Shown piece after piece: positions 51,048 to 60,592 of a DNA stretch of 64,000 nt. The position numbers and the translations under genes were made by a program. This DNA is from Deltaproteobacteria bacterium (GTDB lineage: Bacteria > Desulfobacterota > Syntrophobacteria > Syntrophobacterales > Thermodesulforhabdaceae). The notes under the pieces were generated by a model. It was not told the DNA's origin, did not search any database, and was given only the letters and a program-made list of their open reading frames with translations. How positions within the stretch are numbered: position 1 is the stretch's first letter; each line of letters begins with the position of its first letter. Where the stretch lies: NCBI GenBank assembly GCA_019309115.1, contig JAFDGW010000017.1, positions 1-64,000 on the forward strand, written 5' to 3'.

Positions 51048-52247
51048 ATGAACAGTACTGCAAAACCGCTTGCGGGTGTAAAGGTTCTTGATCTTAGCAG
51101 GGTTTTAGCCGGCCCTTATTGCAGCATGATGCTGGGAGATCTCGGGGCTGACGTCATCAAGGTGGAAAGACCAAAGGTTGGTGATGAAACGAGGGAATGG
51201 GGACCACCTGAAGCTGGCGGTGAATCTGCGTATTACCTTTGTGTCAACCGCAATAAGCGAAGCATAACGGTGGATTTGAAAAGCCCAGAAGGGCAGGAGA
51301 TTATCCGCCGTCTTGCGAAGCGGTCTGATATAGTTCTTGAAAATTACAAGGTTGGAACTCTCCAAAGGTTTGGTCTTGGTTACGAGGATCTTAAAAGGGT
51401 CAATCCCAGTATTATTTATTGCTCTATAACGGGCTTTGGCCAAAATGGTCCGTACAAAGATCGTCCCGGCTACGATTTTATCATCCAAGGCATGGGCGGT
51501 ATCATGAGTATAACGGGGGAACCGGATGGACCTCCGATGAAGGTTGGTGTTGCTATAGTGGATATAACTGCCGGCTTGTTTGCCTGTTCGGCCATCCTAG
51601 CTGCACTTTACCACAGGGAAAAAACCGGGAAGGGACAGTATATAGATATAGCACTTCTTGACGCTATGGTTGCATGGCTTGCCAATGTGGGTAGCAATTA
51701 TCTAGTTTCCGGTGAAATTCCAAAGCGTTATGGCAATGCTCATCCAAACATAGTGCCCTATGAACCGTTTAAGACGAAGGATGGCACGTACATCAACATC
51801 GGAGTTGGAAATGACAGGCAGTGGAAGAAGTTCTGTGAAATAGCGGGACTTGAGCATTTAGCTGATGACCCACGTTTTGCCACGAATCCTCAGCGTGTGA
51901 TTCATCGGAAGGAGTTGATTCCTATTATTGCCGAGAAAATGCTTGAACGAACTGCGGATGAATGGCTTAGCGAGCTTGAGAAAAATAAAATTCCCTGCGG
52001 GCCCATAAATACTCTAGATCGCGTTTTTAGCGATCCTCAGGTGCTGGCTCGACAGATGGTCGTTGAAGTGCCCCATCCTACTGCCAGTTCTGTTAAGCTT
52101 GTAGCAAGCCCCATGAAGTTGTCTGAAACACCATGCACAGTGGAACGACATCCACCGCTTCTAGGGGAACACACGGACGAGGTGCTGAAGGAGATTGGTT
52201 ACTCTGATGATGATATCCGCCAGTTACGAGAAAAGGGGGTTATATGA
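51048..52247 (+). CDS. class III (CaiB/BaiF) CoA-transferase
   Basis: A 399-residue family III CoA-transferase. It opens LAGVKVLDLSRVLAGPYCSMMLGDLGADVIKVERP and has the catalytic Asp in RPGYDFIIQGMGG, then GKGQYIDIALLD. It shuttles CoA between carboxylic acids without a covalent enzyme-CoA intermediate of type I. The mammalian relative SUGCT uses glutarate and succinyl-CoA; together with its neighbours, a dicarboxylate such as glutarate is the likely acceptor. That substrate is inference. Confidence 0.9.
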   Translation: MNSTAKPLAGVKVLDLSRVLAGPYCSMMLGDLGADVIKVERPKVGDETREWGPPEAGGESAYYLCVNRNKRSITVDLKSPEGQEIIRRLAKRSDIVLENYKVGTLQRFGLGYEDLKRVNPSIIYCSITGFGQNGPYKDRPGYDFIIQGMGGIMSITGEPDGPPMKVGVAIVDITAGLFACSAILAALYHREKTGKGQYIDIALLDAMVAWLANVGSNYLVSGEIPKRYGNAHPNIVPYEPFKTKDGTYINIGVGNDRQWKKFCEIAGLEHLADDPRFATNPQRVIHRKELIPIIAEKMLERTADEWLSELEKNKIPCGPINTLDRVFSDPQVLARQMVVEVPHPTASSVKLVASPMKLSETPCTVERHPPLLGEHTDEVLKEIGYSDDDIRQLREKGVI

Positions 52248-52372
52248 GCGAAGCGGTACTAATCTTTCTGAATGGGGTTATCGGAGTTTTCGCTGTTATG
52301 TGTGTTCTTTATGGTGCGCTGAAACTCCTAGGCGTCGTGGTCAATCTTGAGCAGAAGGAGACGGAACAGTGA
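52244..52372 (+). CDS. very small OadG-like decarboxylase subunit
   Basis: A 42-residue ORF with AAGGGGG 6 nt before its ATG. It overlaps the CoA-transferase stop (ATGA) and the GTG start of the beta subunit. It is a single membrane helix ([22 protein letters not shown]) followed by a short charged tail. OadG/GcdD-type subunits occupy this place in Na+-pump decarboxylases and have a single N-terminal helix, but are usually about twice this length or more. The spacing on both sides makes it a real gene. Confidence 0.78.
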   Translation: MSEAVLIFLNGVIGVFAVMCVLYGALKLLGVVVNLEQKETEQ

Positions 52373-53481
52373 TAGGTTCTTCCTTCATGCAGGGTCTAGG
52401 TTTATTGCACCTATCGATTGGTGAAGTTGTCATGTTTGTTGTTGCTTTTGTCTTAATATATCTGGCCATTGCAAAGCAGTTTGAACCTCTTTTGCTGTTA
52501 CCAATAGGTTTTGGCATTCTACTTGCCAATCTCCCTCTTACGGATCTCATGAAGCCCAATGAAGGCTTACTCTGGCGGTTTTATCATTATGGAATTCAAT
52601 GGGAAGTCATACCGCCACTTATTTTCCTGGGGCTTGGTGCCATGACCGATTTCGGGCCGCTTCTGTCTAGGCCGTCTCTTATTTTTCTTGGGGCAGGAGC
52701 GCAGGTTGGTGTTTACATCACCTTTTTTTGTGCAAAGCTCTTTGGCTTCACTCTTCCTGAAGCAGCGACCATTGGCATCATCGGTGGTGCCGACGGTCCT
52801 ACCACGATTTATCTAGCCAGCAAGCTGGCTCCGGGGCTTTTGGGAAGTTGTGCCGTGGCAGCCTATTCGTACATGGCTCTAGTTCCGATCATACAGCCTC
52901 CGGTGATAAAGCTCCTGACATCAGAAAAAGAACGGTCCATAGTGATGAAAAAAAGCCGTAAGGTAAGCGGCCTTGAGCGAATCCTTTTTCCACTGGTGAC
53001 GACGGTGGTGGTTATATTGCTCGTGCCGGCTTCTGCGCCTCTTATGGCAATGTTTATGCTTGGAAATCTTTTCAGGGAATCGGGAGTTGTTGAAAGGCTT
53101 TCCAGTGCTGCCCAGAATGAACTCATGAATATTGTCACCATTTTTCTGGGCATATCCGTTGGCGCCACCATGAATGCCGCAACTTTCCTTAAGCCTCAGG
53201 TTTTATTTGTCTTTTTCCTAGGTCTTTTTGCTTTTGCCATCAGTACAGCTACTGGGGTTTTGCTCGCGAAAGCCATGAACATTTTTCTTTCTGAAAAGAT
53301 AAATCCCATGATTGGTGCGGCCGGAGTGTCGGCCGTTCCGATGTCAGCTCGGGTTGTACATAAGATGGGTCAGGAAGCTAACAGGAAGAACTACCTTTTG
53401 ATGCATGCAATGGGGCCAAACATTGCTGGTGTTATAGGCACGATAGTAGCTGCTGGAATATTTTTAACATTTCTCAAATAG
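52369..53481 (+). CDS. Na+-translocating decarboxylase beta subunit
   Basis: A 370-residue integral membrane protein of the OadB/GcdB/MmdB family, which couples carboxybiotin decarboxylation to sodium export. The conserved [10 protein letters not shown] (136-145, functional Asp142) and the C-terminal [11 protein letters not shown] and [17 protein letters not shown] are intact. The start is GTG. It lies between the small subunit and the biotin carrier. Confidence 0.93.
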   Translation: MIGSSFMQGLGLLHLSIGEVVMFVVAFVLIYLAIAKQFEPLLLLPIGFGILLANLPLTDLMKPNEGLLWRFYHYGIQWEVIPPLIFLGLGAMTDFGPLLSRPSLIFLGAGAQVGVYITFFCAKLFGFTLPEAATIGIIGGADGPTTIYLASKLAPGLLGSCAVAAYSYMALVPIIQPPVIKLLTSEKERSIVMKKSRKVSGLERILFPLVTTVVVILLVPASAPLMAMFMLGNLFRESGVVERLSSAAQNELMNIVTIFLGISVGATMNAATFLKPQVLFVFFLGLFAFAISTATGVLLAKAMNIFLSEKINPMIGAAGVSAVPMSARVVHKMGQEANRKNYLLMHAMGPNIAGVIGTIVAAGIFLTFLK

Positions 53482-53491
53482 GAGGATAGCT

Positions 53492-53707
53492 ATGGCAGAG
53501 CAGGTACTTGCTCCAATGGTAGGCAAGATTGTCAAAATTCTTGTTAAACCGGGAGACCAGGTAGAAGAGGATCAGGAGATCATGGTCATGGAGTCCATGA
53601 AGCTTGAGAGTAGTATTTTTGCACCCTGCAGTGGAGTGATTAAGGAGATCAAGGTATCCGAGGGTGATCGTGTTGAAGAGGATGATGTGCTAGCCATTAT
53701 TGAATGA
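53492..53707 (+). CDS. biotin carboxyl carrier protein of the decarboxylase
   Basis: A 71-residue biotinyl domain with the biotinylation site in MESMKLE (Lys37) and a symmetric second half. It carries CO2 from the carboxyltransferase to the membrane pump. There is no Pro/Ala-rich linker of the kind often fused to GcdC. GGAGG lies 6-7 nt before the ATG. Confidence 0.92.
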   Translation: MAEQVLAPMVGKIVKILVKPGDQVEEDQEIMVMESMKLESSIFAPCSGVIKEIKVSEGDRVEEDDVLAIIE

Positions 53708-53733
53708 GAAGCAAATGTTTAGGAGGTTTAGTG

Positions 53734-54891
53734 ATGAATTTCGAACTGACCGAAGAACAACGAATGGTGCAAGAGCAGGCAAGGCGGTTTGCCGAGCAGG
53801 AGATCCTTCCTACGCTGGAAGAAGAAGAACAAAATCATGAGTTCGTCCGCGATCGAGTACGCAAGATGGGTGAACTTGGCTTCTTTGGATGCTGTATCCC
53901 AGAAGAATATGGTGGGAATGGGATGGGATTTCTTGAGTCTGTTCTCATGACCGAACAGATTGCCAAGGTATCCCCGTCTTGGAGATTGCCTTTTAACATG
54001 CAGAACATAGGGCCAGCGATTACGGTTAATCGGTTCGGCACCGAAGAGCAGAAGAAAAAATATATTCCCGGCTGGGTGTCGGGTGAAAAGATCGGTTTTT
54101 TTGCCATAACCGAGCCGAATGCAGGGTCTGACGTAGCCGGTATGAGAACGACGGCGCGCGATGATGGGGATGCGTGGGTTTTGAACGGTCAGAAGATGTG
54201 GATTACTAATGCTCCGGTAGGTGATGTAGGGCTTGTGTACGCTTACACGGACAAGGAAAAGAAGTACAAGGGCATGACTTGCTTCATCGTTGATGTGAGG
54301 AATACTCCGGGGATAGAGACTAGGGCTATAGAGACCAAGTTCGGACTTCCCTGCTCTCCCACGGGTGAGATCGTCTTCGACGAAGCACGCATTCCCAAGG
54401 ATGCCGTACTGGGCCAGGTGGGGGAAGGATTCAAGATTTGCATGTGGATGTTGAACAATACGAGGCTCAGTTGTGCTGCTGGTGCTCTCGGTGTTGCTGG
54501 TGCCTGTCTTGAGCATGCAATAAAGTACGCAAACGAGAGAACACAGTTCGGGCAGCCCATATCCAAATTCCAGATGATTCAGGCTCAGATTGCGGAAATG
54601 GTAGCGGAACATGAGGCAGCAAAGCTTCTTGTCTATCAAGCAGCTTTTCTGAAGGATCAGGGCAAGCCAAATCAGCTTCAGACATCCATTGCCAAGTATT
54701 ACGCTTCTGAGATTGCAGTGAAGGCCGCTAACGAAGCTATGAAAATCTTTGGTTCTTATGGATTTTCCACCGAATATCCAATAACTCGCTTCTTTAGGGA
54801 TGTGAAGTCTTACCAGATTGTCGAAGGCACATCTAACATTCAGAAACTCATTATCGCGGGCATTGCCCTTGGACATCAACCGAATCGTTAA
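53734..54891 (+). CDS. acyl-CoA dehydrogenase, probably non-decarboxylating glutaryl-CoA dehydrogenase
   Basis: A 385-residue flavoenzyme with the acyl-CoA dehydrogenase signatures ITEPNAGSDVAGM and NERTQFGQPI. The catalytic Glu is in QIVEGTSNIQ. Arg84 in PSWRLPFNMQ aligns, by eye, with the arginine that binds the distal carboxylate in glutaryl-CoA dehydrogenases. Its position between the biotin carrier and the carboxyltransferase suggests that it only oxidises and leaves decarboxylation to the sodium pump, as in Desulfococcus multivorans. Other substrates are possible. The ATG at 53734 follows AGGAGG. Confidence 0.85.
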   Translation: MNFELTEEQRMVQEQARRFAEQEILPTLEEEEQNHEFVRDRVRKMGELGFFGCCIPEEYGGNGMGFLESVLMTEQIAKVSPSWRLPFNMQNIGPAITVNRFGTEEQKKKYIPGWVSGEKIGFFAITEPNAGSDVAGMRTTARDDGDAWVLNGQKMWITNAPVGDVGLVYAYTDKEKKYKGMTCFIVDVRNTPGIETRAIETKFGLPCSPTGEIVFDEARIPKDAVLGQVGEGFKICMWMLNNTRLSCAAGALGVAGACLEHAIKYANERTQFGQPISKFQMIQAQIAEMVAEHEAAKLLVYQAAFLKDQGKPNQLQTSIAKYYASEIAVKAANEAMKIFGSYGFSTEYPITRFFRDVKSYQIVEGTSNIQKLIIAGIALGHQPNR

Positions 54892-54903
54892 CAGGGGGCT
54901 GAA

Positions 54904-56460
54904 ATGGCGAAGGAATGGAAAGAGTTAGTTGAAGAGCTTGAAGCCCGGAAGGAACACCTGAAACAAGGAGGGGGAAAGGCCCTCCAAGAGAAAGAGCACG
55001 CCAAGGGGAAATTGACAGCACGGGAGCGAATCGATCTCCTGTGTGATCCAGGAACATTTGAAGAATACGACCTCTTTGCAAAACACATTGGGCGTGATTA
55101 TGGACTAGACAAAAAAGAGCTTCCCGCCGATGGTGTCATAATCGGTTTTGGTAAAGTCAATGGCCGTGGCTGCATGCTCTACGTGGAAGATTTCACAGTA
55201 GTTGCCGGAACCTTTGGTGAGCGCCATGGTAAGAAGATCTGCAAGATCATTGACATGGCGAGGACCTATGGCTATCCGGTGGTTGGAATAAATGATTCGG
55301 GTGGGGCTCGAGTAACCGAGCAAATGGGCGCTTTATCCCAGTACGGTCAGCTCTTTTACCGTCATGTTCAGGCGTCAGGCGTGGTTCCACAAATTGCGCT
55401 TATCATGGGGCCTGTAGCCGGCGGGCAGGCCTATTCACCGGCCTTAATGGATTTCATATTCATGGTGGATAAGACCAGCTCCATGTTTATTGCCGGCCCC
55501 CCACTGGTGGAAGCGGTGGTTTACGAAAAGACCGACGAACAGTCGCTCGGAGGCCCTGCTGTACATGCTCGCATAACGGGTGTTTCAGATGGTACCTGGG
55601 CGGACGACAAAGAGTGCCTTGAAATGACCAGGAAGTTGTTAAGCTACCTCCCTCTGAATAACAAGGATAAACCGCCTTACGTTAAGCCAGATGATTCCCC
55701 TGACAGAAGAACTCCGGAATTGGAAGAGATAATTCCGACAGATCAGAAGAAACTCTATAACATGCGCAAAGTCATAGAAATTATTGTAGATAAGGGATCC
55801 TTCTTCGAGTTGAAGAAAGAGTTTGCCAAGAACCTCATAATTGGCTTCGCAAGGTTAAATGGTCATGTTGTGGGCATTGTTGCTAACAATCCAGTGAAGT
55901 ACAACGGTGCTCTTGATTACAACGCCGCAGATAAAGGATCCAGATTCATTCGCTTTTGTAACGCCTTCAACATACCTTTGATAAACCTTCAGGATGTTCC
56001 GGGCTTTCTGATCGGTACCAAGTCTGAGCACAACGCAATTATTCGGCATGGTGCGAAGATGCTCTATGCCTACAGCGAAGCGACGGTTCCGAAGATAACT
56101 TGTGTTGTCAGGAAGGCTTACGCTGGCGGCTATCTTGCCATGTGCAGTAAGGATCTTGGAGCCGATGTGGTATATGCACTTCCCACTGCTGAGATCTGCT
56201 TGATGGGACCCCAGGGAGCGGTGAATATCCTGTTTAGAAAGGAGATTGCCGCTGCTGAGAATCCCGACGAAGTTAGGGCAATGAAGGAAAAAGAGTTCAT
56301 GGAAAAGTACGTGAATCCAACCTATGCTGCGAGCCTTCAGCACATTGATGATATTATAAGCCCGGCGGAACTTCGTATAAAATTGATAAAGGCTCTTGAA
56401 ATGACCATGAATAAAGTGGAAAAATCTCCCGACAGGAAGCATGGAATTACGCCTGTGTGA
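54904..56460 (+). CDS. acyl-CoA carboxyltransferase (decarboxylase alpha) subunit
   Basis: A 518-residue PccB/MmdA-type crotonase-fold protein. It has INDSGGARVTEQ, GPVAGGQAYSPALMDFIFM, and in the second half DVPGFLIGTKSEHNAI and RKAYAGGYLAM. With no biotin carboxylase gene nearby and with OadB, OadG-like and carrier genes in the same operon, it should run in the decarboxylation direction, moving CO2 from glutaconyl-CoA, methylmalonyl-CoA or a similar ester to biotin. Confidence 0.91.
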   Translation: MAKEWKELVEELEARKEHLKQGGGKALQEKEHAKGKLTARERIDLLCDPGTFEEYDLFAKHIGRDYGLDKKELPADGVIIGFGKVNGRGCMLYVEDFTVVAGTFGERHGKKICKIIDMARTYGYPVVGINDSGGARVTEQMGALSQYGQLFYRHVQASGVVPQIALIMGPVAGGQAYSPALMDFIFMVDKTSSMFIAGPPLVEAVVYEKTDEQSLGGPAVHARITGVSDGTWADDKECLEMTRKLLSYLPLNNKDKPPYVKPDDSPDRRTPELEEIIPTDQKKLYNMRKVIEIIVDKGSFFELKKEFAKNLIIGFARLNGHVVGIVANNPVKYNGALDYNAADKGSRFIRFCNAFNIPLINLQDVPGFLIGTKSEHNAIIRHGAKMLYAYSEATVPKITCVVRKAYAGGYLAMCSKDLGADVVYALPTAEICLMGPQGAVNILFRKEIAAAENPDEVRAMKEKEFMEKYVNPTYAASLQHIDDIISPAELRIKLIKALEMTMNKVEKSPDRKHGITPV

Positions 56461-56525
56461 TTAGCGTCTTTCGGTGCTTTGGTTTTGTTTGGGGTTATGG
56501 TGTGAACTTCAACGGGGAGGGAACT

Positions 56526-56960
56526 ATGAGGGCTGAGCGATGGAAGAGGTTGTCGGGCATTTTGGTTTGCCTGATGATCACAACATTCGTGTGGGGATGT
56601 GCAACCACACAAAGGGCAAAAAGTGTCTCGGAGAACGCCGTGCAGTGTCCTGCAAAGATCGTGTGGGATGTGACCGATGCCGTCACCGTGACGGGCTTTC
56701 AATGCTTTGTTAAGCCTTACAAGGGTAAGGAAATGTTGCAGTACAAAATCTCGTTCAAAAATGTAGCGGGCAAGCCCTATCGTTTTCGAGTGCACATAAT
56801 CGATCCTGAAGGGAAGTCAGTAGGAGGTCTTGTGCCTAGAAAGGGGAAGCCGCCTGTGGTTCAGCCCGGTAAAGAGGTGAGTTTTGTTTATCCCGTACCT
56901 GCTTACACAAATGTTCCAAAAAGGTTGGAGGTTAGCATTTATGAACTGAGCAATAAGTAA
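56526..56960 (+). CDS. predicted lipoprotein of unknown function
   Basis: A 144-residue protein with a signal peptide and lipobox VWGC (Cys about 25). The mature part is predicted beta-rich (CPAKIVWDVTDAVTVTG, then KPYRFRVHIIDPEG) and resembles small periplasmic beta-sandwich proteins. I do not recognise the family. GGGGAGG lies before the ATG. Its place between the decarboxylase and the TRAP importer suggests an envelope role linked to uptake, without direct evidence. Confidence 0.75.
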   Translation: MRAERWKRLSGILVCLMITTFVWGCATTQRAKSVSENAVQCPAKIVWDVTDAVTVTGFQCFVKPYKGKEMLQYKISFKNVAGKPYRFRVHIIDPEGKSVGGLVPRKGKPPVVQPGKEVSFVYPVPAYTNVPKRLEVSIYELSNK

Positions 56961-56983
56961 TGAAAGCAAGCAGGAGGGAAGCC

Positions 56984-57961
56984 ATGAAAAGATTAAGATT
57001 TATGGTGGTTCTGGTTGTTGGACTGGTGTTTTGTTTGGCCACCGGTCGTGTTGAAGCCCGGAAACAATTCATTTCCATAGGCACGGGTGGAACCGGTGGG
57101 GTTTACTATCCTTATGGTGGGGCTCTTGCAGAAATTTGGACAAGGCACATTAAGAACGTTCAGGCCGTGGCGGAAGTTACCGGTGCATCGGTAGAAAATG
57201 TCAAGCTGGCACATCGTGGTGAAACTGTTATCGGGGAAGTCATGGGCGATGTGGCTTATGAGGCTTATCACGGCCTTGGCCGTTTTGAGGGTAAACCTCA
57301 GAAGATAGCTGCTATGTTTATGATGTATCCCAATGTTTATCATGTTGTTGCTCTTCAGAAGTCCGGTATAACCAAAATTTCTGATCTCAAAGGCAAACGT
57401 GTATCCGTAGGCAGTCCTGGAAGCGGTACTGAGTATATGAGTAGCATTGTTCTCAATGCCGTTGGAGTTCCCTATTCTTCATTCGATGTTAAGAGACTTT
57501 CTTTCGTTGAAAATGCAAATGCCCTGAGGGATGGAACAATTGACGTGGGCGTATGGTGTGTTGGTCCTCCCACTTCGTCTATCATGGACCTTGCTACGAC
57601 TCACAAAATACGCATTATTCCTTTCAGCCAAGAAGAAGTTCAAAAGGTCGCTTCAAAATACAAATACTATGCCCCTTATGTTTTGAAGGCTGGAACATAC
57701 AGAGGCGTAGACGAAGATGTTCTGACCTTGTCGGTATGGAATGTGGCGATATGTTACAGAGACCTACCTGACGACTTGGTGTACAGGTTGACGAAGGCGG
57801 TTTTCGAAAACACCGATTATCTCATTAAGGTATATCCTGGAGCTAAAGAGACCACGCCTGAAAATGCGGTAAAGTATACTCCTATTCCTTTGCACCCCGG
57901 TGCTGTGAAGTACTACAAAGAGCTAGGACTGAACGTACCTGACGATCTGATTGCGAAGTAG
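56984..57961 (+). CDS. TAXI family TRAP transporter substrate-binding protein
   Basis: A 325-residue periplasmic protein with a signal peptide (about 1-24, ending RVEA). TAXI features are ISIGTGGTGGVYYPYGGALAEIW, VVALQKSGITKISDLKGKRVSVGSPGSGTE and DVGVWCVGPPTSS. It delivers a carboxylate to the fused permease downstream. The ATG at 56984 follows GGAGGG. Confidence 0.92.
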   Translation: MKRLRFMVVLVVGLVFCLATGRVEARKQFISIGTGGTGGVYYPYGGALAEIWTRHIKNVQAVAEVTGASVENVKLAHRGETVIGEVMGDVAYEAYHGLGRFEGKPQKIAAMFMMYPNVYHVVALQKSGITKISDLKGKRVSVGSPGSGTEYMSSIVLNAVGVPYSSFDVKRLSFVENANALRDGTIDVGVWCVGPPTSSIMDLATTHKIRIIPFSQEEVQKVASKYKYYAPYVLKAGTYRGVDEDVLTLSVWNVAICYRDLPDDLVYRLTKAVFENTDYLIKVYPGAKETTPENAVKYTPIPLHPGAVKYYKELGLNVPDDLIAK

Positions 57962-58110
57962 GCTGTAATTGCTTTTTTATTGTAACCCTTGATTAAGCGG
58001 CGGGTGGGTGATTGGATTTGGGTCAAAGGAATATGTTTTTCCCTGTTTTCGTGAAGAAACCTTGGTGATAGGGGGGGTTAATTTTTTAGAGAGTTCACAG
58101 GAGGGCGGGG

Positions 58111-58620
58111 GTGTTCCCGTACTGGAGGCGGCAAAGTGCATATTTTATTTTTGTGGTTTTCTCTTTTGTTGTCGGTTTTGTCGGGTATGTGAGGAGTGAG
58201 GATTGTTTGGAGCCCTATAGGCTTGAGTTGAGGTTGTTTCCATCGAATGAAAGCGTTCTTGTGATGCCGCTGTCTGAGCACGAAATCTTCGGCATTCGTT
58301 ACATTCATTCTGTGGACATTAAACCAGTTTTTGAAATCTTTGAGACTGATCCGTCAAAAGGACTGGTTTTGAAGGAAACCTACTTCAAAATGTTCGGTGC
58401 TGGAATGGGTTACATATCGAGACGTGGCAAGCTTGGTGGAAATCATAACTGGATCTGGATTTCTGACATAAATGAAAAGGTAAATGGTTTCATTCTTAGG
58501 GTTGGGTCCCGACGTGTGGCTCACACCCTGTTATATCGTGGCAGGGAGATCAACCTGAGTAATTGGTGGTCGGGTAAAATGGTTCGTTTTGTTTTAAAGC
58601 GTAATGAGTGGTGCAGATGA
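58111..58620 (+). CDS. DUF1850 protein of the TAXI-TRAP system
   Basis: A 169-residue protein with an N-terminal membrane segment (about 10-28) and the DUF1850 motifs FGIRYIHSVDIKPVFEIFE and GAGMGYISRRGK. DUF1850 genes nearly always stand beside fused TAXI-TRAP permeases, and their role is unknown. The start is GTG with GGAGG upstream. The 149-bp gap before it holds nothing I recognise. Confidence 0.85.
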   Translation: MFPYWRRQSAYFIFVVFSFVVGFVGYVRSEDCLEPYRLELRLFPSNESVLVMPLSEHEIFGIRYIHSVDIKPVFEIFETDPSKGLVLKETYFKMFGAGMGYISRRGKLGGNHNWIWISDINEKVNGFILRVGSRRVAHTLLYRGREINLSNWWSGKMVRFVLKRNEWCR

Positions 58621-58645
58621 TTAATAACCAGAAGAGGTCTTAAAA

Positions 58646-60592
58646 ATGGCATCCGAAAAATCTCAATCGCTTTCTGTTGTGGAAATTACAAAAATCATAA
58701 TACAGGTTGTTGGTGTTTTTCTATGTCTTTTTCAGCTTTACACGGCGGGTCTTGGTGCTATGACGGCTATGCGCCAGAGATGTGTGCATCTAGGTGCCAT
58801 ACTCACACTGGTTTTTCTCAGTTATCCGCTTTGCAAAAAAATAGATAAGTCTAGATTCCACTGGAGTTACATTATTGACTACCTCTTGGTTGCCCTTGCT
58901 CTCACTGTGAGTTGCTACATCTATTTTGATCTTGACGGTATTTTCATGAGGCAAGGTGATTGGAGCAGGTGGGACGTCATTATCGGAATCGTCTGCGTTC
59001 TGCTGGTTCTAGAAGCGACCCGCCGGGTGATTGGTACAATGATGATGACCATTGCAATGTTCTTTATTCTCTATGGATATTTTGGTCCCTACATGCCGGA
59101 TCTACTGATACACAGGGGTTACTCGATAGAACGTATGGCAACAACCTTGTCGCTTACCACAGAAGGCGTATTCGGTTTGCCCCTTGGTGTAGCAGCGACC
59201 TTCGTTTTCATCTTTGTTCTGTTCGGTGCCTTTTTGGACAAGACAGGTGCGGGTAACTTTTTCATTAACCTGGCCTATTCGATTGCGGGGCGATATTCGG
59301 GAGGGCCTGCCAAAACGGCAGTGCTTGCCAGCGGTTTTATGGGGTCCATTTCCGGCAGTGCGGTGGCGAATGTGGTTACCACCGGCAGCTTTACCATACC
59401 GATGATGAAGAAAATAGGTTACAAACCTCACGTAGCTGGCGGTATAGAAGCTGCAGCGTCCACTGGAGGACAGTTGATGCCTCCGATCATGGGGGCCGGG
59501 GCTTTTCTCATGGCAGAATTTACTGACACTTCGTATCTTTACATTGTAAAAATAGCTATCATTCCGGCTGTTTTGTATTATCTCACCACATTGCTCTTTG
59601 TACACATTGAGGCAAAGAAAGAGGGTTTAAAAGGGTTACCCAAGGATCAACTTCCAAAATTTTTTGAAACTTTAAAAAACGGATTACATTTTTTGGTTCC
59701 CTTGGTGATCCTCGTGATTGCGCTTCTCATGAATTACAGCCCTATGATGGCGGGTTTTGTAGCAGTTGTTTCCGTTTACTTGGCTTCTATGATACGCAAA
59801 GAATCACGGTTATCTCTGAGCAAGCTGTTGGATACCTTTGAACATGGAGCTCGCAATGCGGTTATGGTTTCCGTTGCCTGTGCTGCCGCAGGCGTAATAG
59901 TGGGAATTACAAATCTGACAGGGTTGGGTTTGAGGTTCTCGTCCATGGTTGTCTCGCTTTCCCACGGGATTCCGCTCGTAGCCCTCTTCCTCATAGCTCT
60001 TGCATCTCTGGTTTTGGGCATGGGACTTCCTGTTACAGCTTCTTACATCGTTCTGGTCATTCTTGCCGGCCCTGCCCTTACCGACATGGGCATCCCATTA
60101 ATAGTCGCACACATGATCGTTTTTTGGTACAGCCAAGATGCCAATGTAACACCACCAGTATCTCTGGCATCGTTTGCTGCTGCCGGAGTCGCCGGTGCTC
60201 CGCCAATGCGCACAGCTTTGACTTCGTGGAAATTAGCAAAGGGGCTTTACATACTGCCCGCAGTTATGGCTTATCATCCGCTTCTACTCAATGGCCCCGT
60301 CGTGGGAGTGTTGAAAACAATATTCTACACGCTTTTCGCACTCGTTGCTTTTGTAGCGGCGATGGAGCGGTATTTGCTCGCACCTGTGAGCTGGGTTGAA
60401 GCGATCCTCTATGCAGCAAGTGCAGTAGCACTGTTGTGGAAGGATCCGACGGAACAGCACGTAGGGTTTGCTTTATTTGCTGTGCTTTTCATTTTTCACT
60501 ATTTTAAGACAAGGCGTCGAGGGACTGTTGAGAGTGTGGTTGAACACGAAGGAAACAGCGGGGAAGTTACTTCAAGCGAGGTTCAGGCGTGA
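58646..60592 (+). CDS. TRAP transporter 4TM/12TM fused permease
   Basis: A 648-residue membrane protein that combines the small (QctQ/DctQ-like, about 1-160) and large (DctM-like) permease parts. DctM features are FGLPLGVAATFVFIFVLFGAFLDKTGAG, GFMGSISGSAVANVVTTGSFTIPMM, ASTGGQLMPPIMGAGAF and LGMGLPVTASYIVL. It imports carboxylates using a sodium gradient, which the decarboxylase pump in the same operon would produce. Confidence 0.93.
   Translation: MASEKSQSLSVVEITKIIIQVVGVFLCLFQLYTAGLGAMTAMRQRCVHLGAILTLVFLSYPLCKKIDKSRFHWSYIIDYLLVALALTVSCYIYFDLDGIFMRQGDWSRWDVIIGIVCVLLVLEATRRVIGTMMMTIAMFFILYGYFGPYMPDLLIHRGYSIERMATTLSLTTEGVFGLPLGVAATFVFIFVLFGAFLDKTGAGNFFINLAYSIAGRYSGGPAKTAVLASGFMGSISGSAVANVVTTGSFTIPMMKKIGYKPHVAGGIEAAASTGGQLMPPIMGAGAFLMAEFTDTSYLYIVKIAIIPAVLYYLTTLLFVHIEAKKEGLKGLPKDQLPKFFETLKNGLHFLVPLVILVIALLMNYSPMMAGFVAVVSVYLASMIRKESRLSLSKLLDTFEHGARNAVMVSVACAAAGVIVGITNLTGLGLRFSSMVVSLSHGIPLVALFLIALASLVLGMGLPVTASYIVLVILAGPALTDMGIPLIVAHMIVFWYSQDANVTPPVSLASFAAAGVAGAPPMRTALTSWKLAKGLYILPAVMAYHPLLLNGPVVGVLKTIFYTLFALVAFVAAMERYLLAPVSWVEAILYAASAVALLWKDPTEQHVGFALFAVLFIFHYFKTRRRGTVESVVEHEGNSGEVTSSEVQA

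Noticed and set aside
53728-54879. A 383-codon open frame on the minus strand, antisense to the acyl-CoA dehydrogenase
   Set aside because: The plus-strand gene has full family motifs and a ribosome site; the antisense frame has no recognisable sequence and is a shadow.
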